Of a stretch of 64,000 bases of DNA, positions 1-10,296 are shown in pieces (the first letter of the stretch is position 1; every line of letters begins with the position of its first letter). The position numbers and the translations under genes were made by a program. A model generated the notes under the pieces. That model worked only from the letters and a program-made list of their open reading frames with translations. It searched no databases and was not told the origin of the DNA. This stretch comes from Tetrapyrgos nigripes (lineage: Eukaryota > Basidiomycota > Agaricomycetes > Agaricales > Campanellaceae): assembly GCA_013368315.1 (NCBI GenBank), contig JAACJM010000064.1:62001-126000 (forward strand). The letters run 5' to 3'.

Positions 1-2797
1 ATGCTTGGCATCCAATAAGGGGCCAACAACCCGAGTTTAGTCGGTAATTTCCTTGAGCTGGAGAGTCAGCTAAATGCAGTAAACGGCTTACTCTGTATGG
101 ATAACGACAGCAACCGGCGCAGATAAACGAATCTGGAAGGTGTACTTACCAATGTTGCACTGTCGGGTTGAGGGCTCCCCGACTGTTCGCGAGAGCGATG
201 CTAGCAATGTCGTCGGCAAAATATCTCTCTCTCGTCACAATAGCAGTCTACTGAGTAGACTTGTTGAGCAGAGAAGAGTTCCTGTTCATCGTCGTTTCCA
301 TTGTTCAATCGTCCCGCCGAAAAATGGAATACAAATTCAGATAGGAATCGCCGACTTCAATGCCGCTTTGTGTTGTTTCCCTGAGGATTGGTGAGCAGAT
401 GTAAGGAGTGATTTGGGACGCCACAAGACCAGTCTCGTGCCACTGATTTCTCCGACCGAGGTTCGGAGGTTCTCATGCAGGAGCTGAGTTACTTGAAACC
501 GGAGCGATGTAATTCCAGTGGTCGAGTCGGGACCCATTTTCCTAGAATGGCAGACCGACGCGGCTTCAAGTTGGGAGGCTGAGCAACCCGAGCCTAGCGA
601 AAATGCCATCGCCCTGAATACGGGCGGGTGACGAGCGGTCAAAAATGGATCTACTTTATTCTGGCGCTCGATCCAACACGCAGACAAACTACGAAGACGT
701 GGCGAGTTAGGTCTACCTCAGGCTGGGTCTCGCCCGCTCTATCCTGATCACCCGGTGCGGGGTAGAAGCGGCATTCTACGGGCCGTCCAGGAAGAGAAGA
801 ACGGTAAACAGAGATGCCATGATTGAGCGTTTCGCGACTGCCCACTGCATAGACCAGAGCTCGGGCCAGAAAAGTGTGTTACACGAGAATGCTCTGAAAG
901 CCTGATACGAGAGCGGCCAGATGTATACCTCGTGCGTGCCTCCTGCCTATGCCAACCCTCTACGTCCTCAGACCTGCTGCGTGTGGACGTTGACTCCCAG
1001 AAGCACCTTTAGGTCATCTTGATATAGCTTTTGAAACAGATATGAAGTTGAGAATACACGATGTTACCTCGACGCTGACTAGTATCATGCCAAGGATGAC
1101 TAAGTATAATGACTGCGGACAGAAATTTCGTCGTTTTGGAAGATCATAACGAACATCGATGACTTCAAGCTGAACAGTGCAGTTGAGGAATCTTGATGAA
1201 TTTCCGGAGGAATACTACTACCTGCATTGAATGATTTTCTATCTCTTTGAGGCATGATAGAGATGGCTGAGAGCTCTCTTGCCACTTCCAAAGCTGGCAC
1301 TCTACGGAGTCGAGCTTGAGTTGGCGATTTGAGTCCGACACTGACCATGGCGTCTGTTCTTCCGTCATAAGTAAGTAAGGTGGCTCATGTAAGAGGTGCA
1401 ACAAGGGCCACTACCTGAGGCCTGAAGATCAGGGTACTGCCTCAGCAACGCCGCACTCAATCTTATTACCTTCTAACACGTGTATAAAACCGAATTGGCA
1501 TTGTACGCAGATCGTACGCACTAAAGTCCCATCAAAATGGAATGATTTCGAAAAAGCCATCCTACGTATCAGCAAACACGCGTCGTTATATACTATGAGT
1601 AGATACTTACTTGAAATCGACAGTGAACTCCGGCACGGAAACTCATAGCTTTCCATAGGCAGTTAGCTGGCAGCGCCACATCCAAGGCAAAACACGCGGT
1701 TGAGGCAAGAATCATCGTCTAAAAATGACAGAGCATAAGAGCAGCCGAAATGAGGCTGGAGCACGAGCAAAGCCTGGAATGCATAGCCTATGTACATGAT
1801 ATTCGAAATGAAATCGCCCACTCAGGCAGATTAGTAGCATGAGCGGAGTTTCATTCAGTGGCTTAAAGACGGCCTTTAGCCCGCTAAGTGAAGACAGCGT
1901 TTCGAATATATCACGAAATACTCTGTAAATGTTGAAAGTTGTCAGCATGAAATGATACGTGCTAGTACTAGATCTCGGTATCGAACCCGAAATGGCTCTG
2001 AGTCTTTCATCAGTAAAGAAGTGAGTCGAGATCTTGCGTATCATTGTGGACGTCGCCGGTCGGCCCACATCCCAGAATACAACTGCTGTTACATCTCATG
2101 TATTCATGAGAACGTCGGTAATTGGTGTTTCAGAAAGCGGAGAAAGGTGAAAAAAAATTGACTGCTCACAGAATGTACCACATGGAAGAGGATTAGAAAG
2201 AAGTTTGCAGTGCCTGTCGTTATTGGAGTCAACGGTTGGTAGATCTCAAATTTAGCAAGCTCTGTGGCCTTTTAAAACCGTTTTCAAAGACAATATAGAA
2301 TTGAGGACAGGATGTGCCGTAGAAACGGAAGCAAACCGCGTACGTCGCTTAGGTACCTGGTCTCACGATGGTGCGCAGTGATGCGCCTCTCTCGTAAATC
2401 ACCAAACTGGGATAAGCATGCAGCAGTGGAACCGGAGATCATTTGGAAGACAAAAAACAAATGTATGTAGATAGTCAGAATACGTACATGCTTATGTGGA
2501 TGCGAGGTATAGAAGAGAATATGTATGTATGTATGCTATGTACTTCTAATTATACTTTTTACCACTTGACAGACAAGTGAGGAACGGTGCGCGGAGAACT
2601 GCCTTAGTCTATACAAGAGAACGTGCGTAAGGAAAGCGACAGGACGGTAGAGTATTCGATACAGAGACAAGACGAGCAAAGAGGGGTAGTCAGATGAATA
2701 CTGACATCTAAAGATGGGATAGTGCTAAGGACTGAACAATAGGGTTTAATCATTCATGAGCCAAGAGAACAATGAAGGGAATAGCCACGTACTTGTT
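1..2797. other. Gene-poor left flank, nothing supported
   Basis: All six frames are broken by stops at short intervals. The longest open stretches, about 115-118 codons, show no motif or compositional bias I recognise. A short (TATG)n-like run lies near 2520-2535. I see no terminal repeats, poly(A) tails or tRNA boxes. This could be intergenic DNA or heavily decayed gene or transposon sequence. Confidence 0.5.
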
Positions 2798-3506
2798 TCA
2801 TTTGTATGCTAGGAAATATGCGGAAAGTGCTGGAAGATCGTTCGAGCCGGCGTCGGTGTAGCCCTGGCGTCGAGTACCGTTGTACTTCAGCACTACTACC
2901 GGCCCGCACCATGATTTCTGAGCAGAGCCGGACGTAATATTGAAAATGGAACGGTTGACAGGAGACGATCTTTGAAGCGCGGTGGGAGAATACCACAGGT
3001 GAAGAGGGAATCGAAGACCTTCGCCGTTTAATCCTTGTGTCAAGACAATTCCTTCAGTTTGACCGTCAGGGAAGTACTGCTGGACCATCGGTAGAGGACA
3101 CATTCCATGGGATGAACGAGATGCCGGACGACAGTTGACGGTAATGATGCGAGGACGTTCTGCGCGACATCTATCACTGGGACGCGTTATGGAAGACCAT
3201 GGTAATTACTCACCTTCCTCTGGTGTAAAAAGAATAGCTGACACGCTAATATATTGTGGCTCAGCAGGAGGGGGAGTAGCAATCATATTCATGCTATGAG
3301 CAGCAGGGTGAGATGCCGGGATACACTCATTGCGGTGACGAGGCCAGTCCTTCGAAAAAAGACGCGTCAAATGCAGGCGAGAAGGGCTCAAGAGTGGCAC
3401 TTACCGCGTTAAGATGCTCGGGACGGCAGTAGAAGGCATTCTGGCACCGACTGCACCACATCGAAGTGGGGTTACCGCACAGAAGACAGGGACGGTTGAC
3501 TTGCAT
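2798..3506 (-). CDS. MYND zinc-finger protein, 199 aa
   Basis: I recognise a MYND finger at residues 7-43. The ligand pairs read C7-x2-C10, C18-x2-C21, C27-x3-H31 and H39-x3-C43, with His in place of the usual Cys at position 31. MYND domains bind two zinc ions and usually mediate protein-protein contacts. The rest, about residues 80-199, has no catalytic (SET) motif. The segment around ITVNCRP to LPALSAYFLAYK looks like a conserved basidiomycete C-terminal region, but I cannot name its function. The model uses three exons (3506-3405, 3349-3214, 3159-2798) and two introns of about 55 nt. The first intron interrupts the finger between H31 and H39, which supports the splice. The ATG chosen lies just before the first zinc ligands. 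Function unknown, possibly transcriptional or scaffold. Confidence 0.8.
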
Positions 3507-4007
3507 GGTGAAGATGTTTTGCTGGAGGAGGAGAGTGAAGGAAGAAAACCTGGGTATCGCTTGACCAGCATCATCGTCTTTTAACGATATTTAAGATGCA
3601 AGCAAGCGGCTGCCGTGATCGTGACGGTCATGTTGGAATCCCAAAGAATCGAGATTAAGGTATTCCATCAGGCACCTTGCAATCAGATCACAAAGTGGAA
3701 TATATAGGAAATAGAAAATCAAACGGAGCGCTCTGGTCTGCTCGAATCGCAAGCCGCATCGGTTCAGTTCTAATGTACGCAGTATTGTTTACTTCTCTCG
3801 AAAGTTCTGGCAGCATCTCCTACGTACGGCAGTTAATACACTGAGGTGGAGAATAGCTCACCATTGAAAGAGGGGACAGCATGGTTTCGGGCAAAAAACT
3901 CAAAAACTCAGTTCTTTTCGCTGGAATTTCTTCGACAGGACCCCCGGATACCGCTGGACGGACTGTGACACTGTGACACAGTTTGAGCACAAACCTTGAC
4001 TCCAGCT
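3507..4007. promoter_or_regulatory. Intergenic spacer between MYND gene and Y14
   Basis: A 501-bp divergent spacer with no ORF or RNA gene. Immediately upstream of the Y14 start is a short tandem 'ctgtgacactgtgacac' (about 3964-3980). No convincing TATA box was seen. Confidence 0.4.
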
Positions 4008-4727
4008 ATGTCCGACGAAGAAATGAATATTGACGAAGGTACGTTCAAGCCGGTATCGCTAGACGTGTCATTAAGTCCACCGGTCTAGTTGCTGCAGGAG
4101 GTGCTGTTCGTAGGAGAGGCAGGGGCTTCCAAAATGCAGGCAAGTCAATTGGCGCCTGAACAACTTTTTGACTGACCCACGGCTGCCTGATCTCTTGCCA
4201 CAGGAGGAAACGAAGCAACAGGAGGCGTTGAGCCCACATATGACCGTGTTGAGTCCTCACATATGAAGGACACTGATACCCGAGCTGCGCGATGTGAGTG
4301 TCATCTTCATTATCGATTCTCGGTGTTGCTGAAACGAAATACGGCATAGCTGTCGAGGGTTGGATTGTTTTAGTGACCAACGTACATGAGGAAGCAACCG
4401 AGGAGGAGGTCCAAGACAAGTTTGCCGAGTTTGGAGAGATCAAAAACCTTCATTTAAACCTCGATCGACGGACAGGATATGTGAAGGTGCGCACTTGTTT
4501 AGGCAGACTAGTCTATGCTCTAACGTGCCGGTGTCGTCTAGGGATACGCTCTTGTCGAATATGAAACTATGACCGAGGCCCAGGCTGCTATAGACGGAGC
4601 GTCGGGCACCCAATTGCTTGAGCAAACGATACAATGCGACTACGCCTTTGTCAGGCCTCCGCCTTCTGGGCCCAAGAAAGGTCGAGGTGGCCGTGGCAGG
4701 AGTGCAAGTCCCAGTCGTCGCCGATGA
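4008..4727 (+). CDS. RNA-binding protein 8A / Y14, exon-junction complex
   Basis: This is the ortholog of Y14 (RBM8A, tsunagi), which with Mago forms the exon-junction-complex core that marks spliced mRNAs in the nucleus and feeds nonsense-mediated decay. Spliced length is 161 aa, close to the usual 160-175. Five exons: 4008-4038, 4098-4139, 4204-4293, 4350-4486, 4542-4727. The N-terminus is acidic ([11 protein letters not shown]) and is followed by a basic GRGF element. A single RRM starts at [23 protein letters not shown]2-like ILV and RNP1-like GYALVEYE elements are present, the latter split by the last intron, and LDRRTGY is intact. The C-terminus is an RS-rich tail ending SPSRRR. The second intron begins with GC (gcaagt) rather than GT. 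The start is the first ATG that opens the acidic N-terminus. Identification is secure from near-complete motif conservation. Confidence 0.95.
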
Positions 4728-5151
4728 TATCTACATTTTGCCTGTTGCTTCATATTGTTTTCTGTTCTTTTCCAGTTTGTATCAAAAGGCATTGGACAAC
4801 CAACCGCCTCTGGACAGAAGTCCAAATGTTATGTATGAACATTTTTCGCATCCCTGTATTTGCATTCAGGATATGTACTTACACTTTACCTACACTGTTT
4901 AAGTCTTGAGTTTTTGGGTCCCTAGACTCCCTACGTGGTGCTTGACGGCACGTGCGCGTGTTGGTGTGTGAGAACTTTGTGAGTTGTGTCAACCTGTTTT
5001 CAACCGTCCACGACATCCTGCAGCTGCTAGTCCAATCTTAGTCCTACTCCTTCTCAAGAACGTTCTCGATTGCCTATCGTTACGAGAACTGAAGTAGCAC
5101 GTTATCAGGATTCGTTTCCCTTTGGTTATCTCAAGCTCGACGTTGTAAATC
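4728..5151. other. Intergenic region Y14 to HP1
   Basis: 424 bp between two tandem plus-strand genes. It must hold the 3' UTR of Y14 and the promoter of the HP1-like gene. No gene or RNA feature was seen. Confidence 0.5.
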
Positions 5152-6154
5152 ATGGCCAAGTCAACCTCTGTTGTCTCGGACAGTGATGGAAATCCTCGCG
5201 ACGCGTCGGAACTTCTCAATGACAAAGCTGGAGAAGAAGAACGCGAAAACGGCGTTGGAGAGGATGAAGATGAAGAAGAGTACGAGATTGAAGAAATTCT
5301 TAACCATGAACGCAACAAGTTTGAGGTGAGTCTGGTTTTCTGACTCTGAAGCATGTCTCTGACACTTCTGGTATTTTTTTCTTAGGGAAGGATGGGGTAT
5401 TTTTGCAAATGGAAAGGGTATGGTCCAGAGTCTAATAGCTGGGTAGATGAAGAAGACGCTGGGTAATGCCGTCCTCCTTCGCTTTCATGTGCTTTTCTAA
5501 ACTTGTCATCACTTTAGAAACGCGACTGAGCTTATTGAAGCGTACTGGAAGAAGAAGAAAACAGGTCGGAAATCTGCTGATCATTCAACAAAGAAAGGCC
5601 GCGCCTCGGCCGTCGCGGACAGCCCCGAGCCCTTGTCTGCACCCAAAAAGCGTGGCCGTAAATCTGCAGTAGCAAAAGATGAGGAGGAGGAAGACAACCA
5701 GGCTGTCAAAAGGCAGAAGACGAAAAAGACTACGCGGAAGAAGATTGAAACTCCCGAGCCAGAAGATATTGTAATGGAGGATTCCGAGGAGCAGATTGCT
5801 GATGGCAAGTACATGACCAAGTTCATGTCGCTTTCGAGCTGGGAGGAAATAGTTGGTACGATCGATACAGTTGAAAGACCCTCGGAGAAAGGTCCCTTGA
5901 TGGTCTACTTCAGACTGTAGGTGATCTTCTCTGAACCCTCAAGGCTTGGCTTAACAGTTCTACTGCAGGAAAAAAGAGGAAGGCGGCAATCGTGTGCGAC
6001 TCCCGTCGATGGTCTGCAGGGAGAAGTTTCCACAAGCGGTGGGTATTCCCGGCCCTCAATCCCGTCGTTCTACTGACGTAGCTTTTAGTTACTTGACTTC
6101 TACGAGTCCAATCTAAAATGGAAAGAGACCGAAGTGGACGATGACGGGCTCTGA
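5152..6154 (+). CDS. Heterochromatin protein 1-like (chromo + chromoshadow)
   Basis: The spliced 261-aa product has the HP1/Swi6 architecture. An acidic N-terminus runs to about residue 43. The chromodomain is about residues 44-95 (YEIEEILNHE, FCKWKGYGPE, SNSWVDE). A basic Lys/Arg-rich hinge contains KKRGRKSAVAK and KKTTRKK. A chromoshadow domain follows from about residue 165 to 245 (SSWEEIVGTID, MVYFRL, LLDFYESNLKWKE). The aromatic cage that reads methylated H3K9 (Y44, W and Y of KWKGY) is intact, as is the C-terminal Trp region used for PxVxL partner docking. Five exons: 5152-5325, 5386-5462, 5518-5916, 5969-6038, 6089-6154. The donor ending exon 3 is GTAGGT. It should act in heterochromatin silencing. 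The H3 encoded in this same window keeps the K9 context (TARKS). Confidence 0.95.
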
Positions 6155-9100
6155 TTTGTTTGCTTGCTTTTTGATACCACCTTTGCTCCATCTTCGTGCC
6201 TCCGTGTATGTTTATGTCTGCTTTTTTGCCTGCCTTCTTTGGTCCTAGACGAGTCCGTCGAACAATGTATGGGGAAAACATGCCATGCGTACATATATCA
6301 CTACCATTTTCTAGGCTTTTGAGGCACCAACGCTGCCTTGCAATCCACCATCGCTGCAAGTGCCGTATCAAATTCAGAAAGTATGCTACGTACTAGGGCG
6401 GCTCCTCTTTTTTTTTGTTAATTGTGAATATATTACATCTACGTATCTGCAAATGTGGGTCTAGCTTGTTCTGCGAATTCACCAGCTGATGTGGTAGCCT
6501 TTTTCCGATGGCCTTAAGTGATGGGCGGCATATGGCTCTTTCTTCTATGTATCAAATTAGACTTGCCGATGACCTGGCAAACCTCGAAGTATCATGAACC
6601 ACATGTCTATCCTGCTTCTTTAATCTACCATTCCATGATTGTCCCGCCAATAAAAAATACACCTTTAAAGCCAAGACGATTTCCTTTGAACCCGAAACCG
6701 AGTCGTTTGAGTCGGTCCGGGTCACCAGATGTGGCTCGCCATACTTGTCTTCATCTCAGCAGATCGTCATTGTCATTGACTCCAAGTTTCTGCAGGTACA
6801 TACCTGCATACAAAGTTGCGGATCTTCATGCTCAGAGTGGCTACTGCCACTTCCTTTCTCTCATAGTACTTCGTCATATGTCTAGGATCAGCGAACGCTC
6901 CATCTGACAGTACGTCTTCGAATTTTCATGACCAAAATGCAAGACCAAATTTAGAACTGCAGCAGATAAGCCACTCGATGTTATATAGAGGATTTTCCGT
7001 TTGACCTTCAAAATGTGCGGACCTGAAGGCCTGAAGCCCGAGGGCTACCGGCACCGACTCATCGGAGCTCCAGATGACGCATCGCTAAGTCGCTTACCAC
7101 CCTATTGTGAGATTGAGTTCGCGAAAGAGAGATACTGAAGTCTGAGGTTGGATTTCAATGGCTCCGACCTGCTCCCGTTGCAAATGACTGCAATAGGAAA
7201 TCTGATATTATTAGCAGAAGCCAGACATCTATCCGATCGTCGTCAACTTGCAATGAGATCATGAGAGTAGGGTCGACTGTTTTCATGAAACTCAGTTAGT
7301 ATATTGATAAAGTTCTTGCGCATAAGACTAATAAGCGACGTCCAAGGCAGCATTAAAAAGATTGACAACATGAGAAAGATTCAGCGAAGTTGACCAGCGC
7401 GATCCGTTTCTTGTCTGAAGGTAAAGAGAATATTTGACGATGCAATCACTGGAGTGAACTTCACTTCGTCAGGTCTGCTGTCTGAGTTGGAATCGCCCTC
7501 CACATTTGTCTAGGTGCGAGGGCTGACAAAATCGAGGAAATGAATTCCATACAGTCTCTGCTAATGAACAACATAATGAACAGAATAATGGTTTGTTTTC
7601 GGAAGGACTAATCATTTGTCTGCCATGGGTATTTCTTCGACTGCTAGATACCAAAGAATCCAGTTCAAAAGGATTTTCACTCCTCCTCTTCCTTAAAGGA
7701 CTCCCAGGGGTCCTCGCCATCGATAAATTCGAGCGTAGGTTTGGCGTAGGTTCTCGGTTGCGATGCTGGGCGCCAATCAGTTCCTCCGGTTGACTCGACC
7801 ATGACTCGATGAATGCCAAGGGTATCTTAAGCCAAAGGCTACAAATTACAATCCATCCAAATCGATGCATGCGTGGATAACGGACGTCGTGCCTACGTAG
7901 TACCTGTTTACCGGAGAAGTAGTTGCGCCTACATGATCTCCGAGACCTCCACTTGCGAGCCTACAGTCAAGAGCAGTTAATGTCGGACAATTTTTGTCTG
8001 TCGGCGAAGGCGACGGTGCGATGTACACGAATGTTCTGGGGACTGGGCATGTAGGCTAGAACCAATCATAAAATTAATACCGCAGCACACCAACATTTCA
8101 ATATTGGATGTAGTTGTCATACGGTGCGAACCACAGCGATCGATGTCAAAAGACCTGCTACAAGGCAATACTATTTTCGACAGAGGTGTGCCCAAAACCA
8201 ACCCAAAACCCGGCCTGAGTTGACAGACTAGCGCTTTAGTATGCTTAGTCATCAAATATCAGCCCTTTTATGGAAGTTGAAGGCAAGCAGCGAACTTCGA
8301 AGCCTGGCTAACTCCTTACCAAAAAAAAAAAAAAGGGGGGGGGGGGGGGGGGGGGGGGGTTGCTGCTCTCTCCATATGGACTGCAGAATAGAATGACATT
8401 TTTTCTATTATTAATAAATCAAACTCCCAACGCTTGAGTCATCATTAATTGCTCTGGAGTCAGAATGACTGTGGTCCAGATTGGCACTATCATGAGCAAG
8501 ATTAAAGATCTCTATTTTAAGACACAATCACTCCCGAGCACCATCTTTGGTAAACATAAGAAGATTTTATACAAACAATGGCTTCTTCAGTGCCGCCGAC
8601 GGGAAATCACATTCATTCCCATCTAAAATCGTAAAGAGACCGTATGCAGCCTCAGATAGGTCATAGGTAATGGAATTGGATGCAATACACAAATCAGAAG
8701 ATGATGGTACTACTGAGATATCTATTCGACCGCCCGATCCCCGTCGGTCAGTCAGTCAACGGCGGGATGGCACACGCCTCATTGCTTACTGCGGGAGAAG
8801 AAATGATCTGCACGAGCATACGATGACATACGCACCCGTTTGAGTTTATTATTATCAACAATCTCGATTGTCTGGTCCAGATCCAGTAATTGAAGAACCA
8901 TCAACGGTGGAAACTTCTGCCACTTTCATGGCCAAAGTTGAGCACAAGGCATGATGCTTCCAATGTTTGTTGAGATGACCGACAGAGAAAAGGACATCCT
9001 TCTCTGAGTCGCACTTTTTTCTGACAATTATTAGTAATAGGAGTACTTCGGTCATAATAAGCAACCGGTGAAAGCGGAATTCGGTGGGAGAAAGCCATAA

Positions 9101-10296
9101 ATTCGTACTGTGGCGTCAGGCACTCTTAGCCTCTTGGCTTTTGGGAGTCTTCGAAGATGTCCCAAACCTCAAGAAAGCTTGTATAAGGGAAGAGGGTTCC
9201 AATTGAGCCGAAAAGAGGTTTGGAGCCGTCCAATTCCAGCCTAGACGAAAATATCGCTGAAGATCTGTGGCGAGAAACGGAAAGAAAAGCACAGATTCGG
9301 ACACGGTGGACATCTTCGTACTTCTGAATGTGTCATTGAGGAGTTATATGAGAAAGGACGGAGAGATTGCTCAAGTTGCCGCACCGCCGCCTTTTGACAG
9401 TGAATCGTTAAATTTGAGAGAGCATAACGCGGCAAATTATCGTGACATATATGAAGTGGCTCGAAACATACAGCCGTCTTGCCACTCCGATCCCTAGTGC
9501 ATTTGGTCTGGAACTCCGCTCAACTTCGAGTTGGTACTACTTGACGTTGCGCAGGGTTGCGCTGTGCTTAATTACCTCAACCCGTAAAGTATCGGCGAAG
9601 ATTCACTTAATCCGAGGACAGAAGAATAGTTTAAGCGAATAGAGTTCTTCTGAGTAGTACATAGGTGAGTTGAATCAACTAGTTGAAGCGCTACTCAGTG
9701 GCACCACTGGTTCAGGTACGAATGTTTGCTGTTCTGCTGCATGCGGCTGCTTATATCGTTCAGCAGCACCATATAAGCATGGCATCGTTTGCACGGCTTT
9801 GTAACAGAGGTCTTGACGATACTTCTAGTAGAAAGATCTCGTCTAGAGATTGAGAAGCCGAATGATTATAAACTTGGGTGATGGAGATTTTGCGATTGGT
9901 TTTGGTGACAAAAGACCTGATAAGTACAAGTTGCCAGATCGGGCAGACCAGGCGAGTTCTCTGCGGGAGAAATCAAGTCTCGCAGTGTTCGTTACAACAC
10001 AAGTTGCAACGCCTGAAAGGAATGGCTTGCGAGAACCCAAGTCATCTGGAAGAAATCCAGACCGATTGAGTGTGAGAGCAATATCTGGTTTTAAATTCTA
10101 GTTTTGAGCAGCTCTTTTCCTTGGAGAAGTCTTAGTCACAGGTTGGAAGGAAACAGATTGACTCTAGAGTCTTAGTACTAGAGTCTAGAGGATTCAGGAA
10201 GTTGGAGTGAGGTCTCGTGATGTTTGGGTGGCTGTGTGCTTCATCACCACGTCATTGATGCCGCGTCCGTGCAGCGCCTCTTAGCTTGTTTCTACC
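6155..10296. other. Gene-poor region
   Basis: Both strands are stop-rich. The longest frame (6518-6907, 129 codons) resembles nothing I know and lacks splice-linked extensions. The region contains the A14G25 tract (8321-8359). About 110 bp before the next gene there is an imperfect palindrome built from CTCTAGAGTC units (10160-10190). No transposase, reverse transcriptase, tRNA or rRNA motif was seen. Confidence 0.5.
8321..8359. repeat. Homopurine tract A14 then G25
   Basis: Fourteen A followed directly by 25 G with no interruption, in otherwise ordinary sequence. A G run of this length can form a G-quadruplex and is prone to slippage, so the exact length in the assembly is uncertain. No target-site duplication flanks it. 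Confidence 0.9.
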
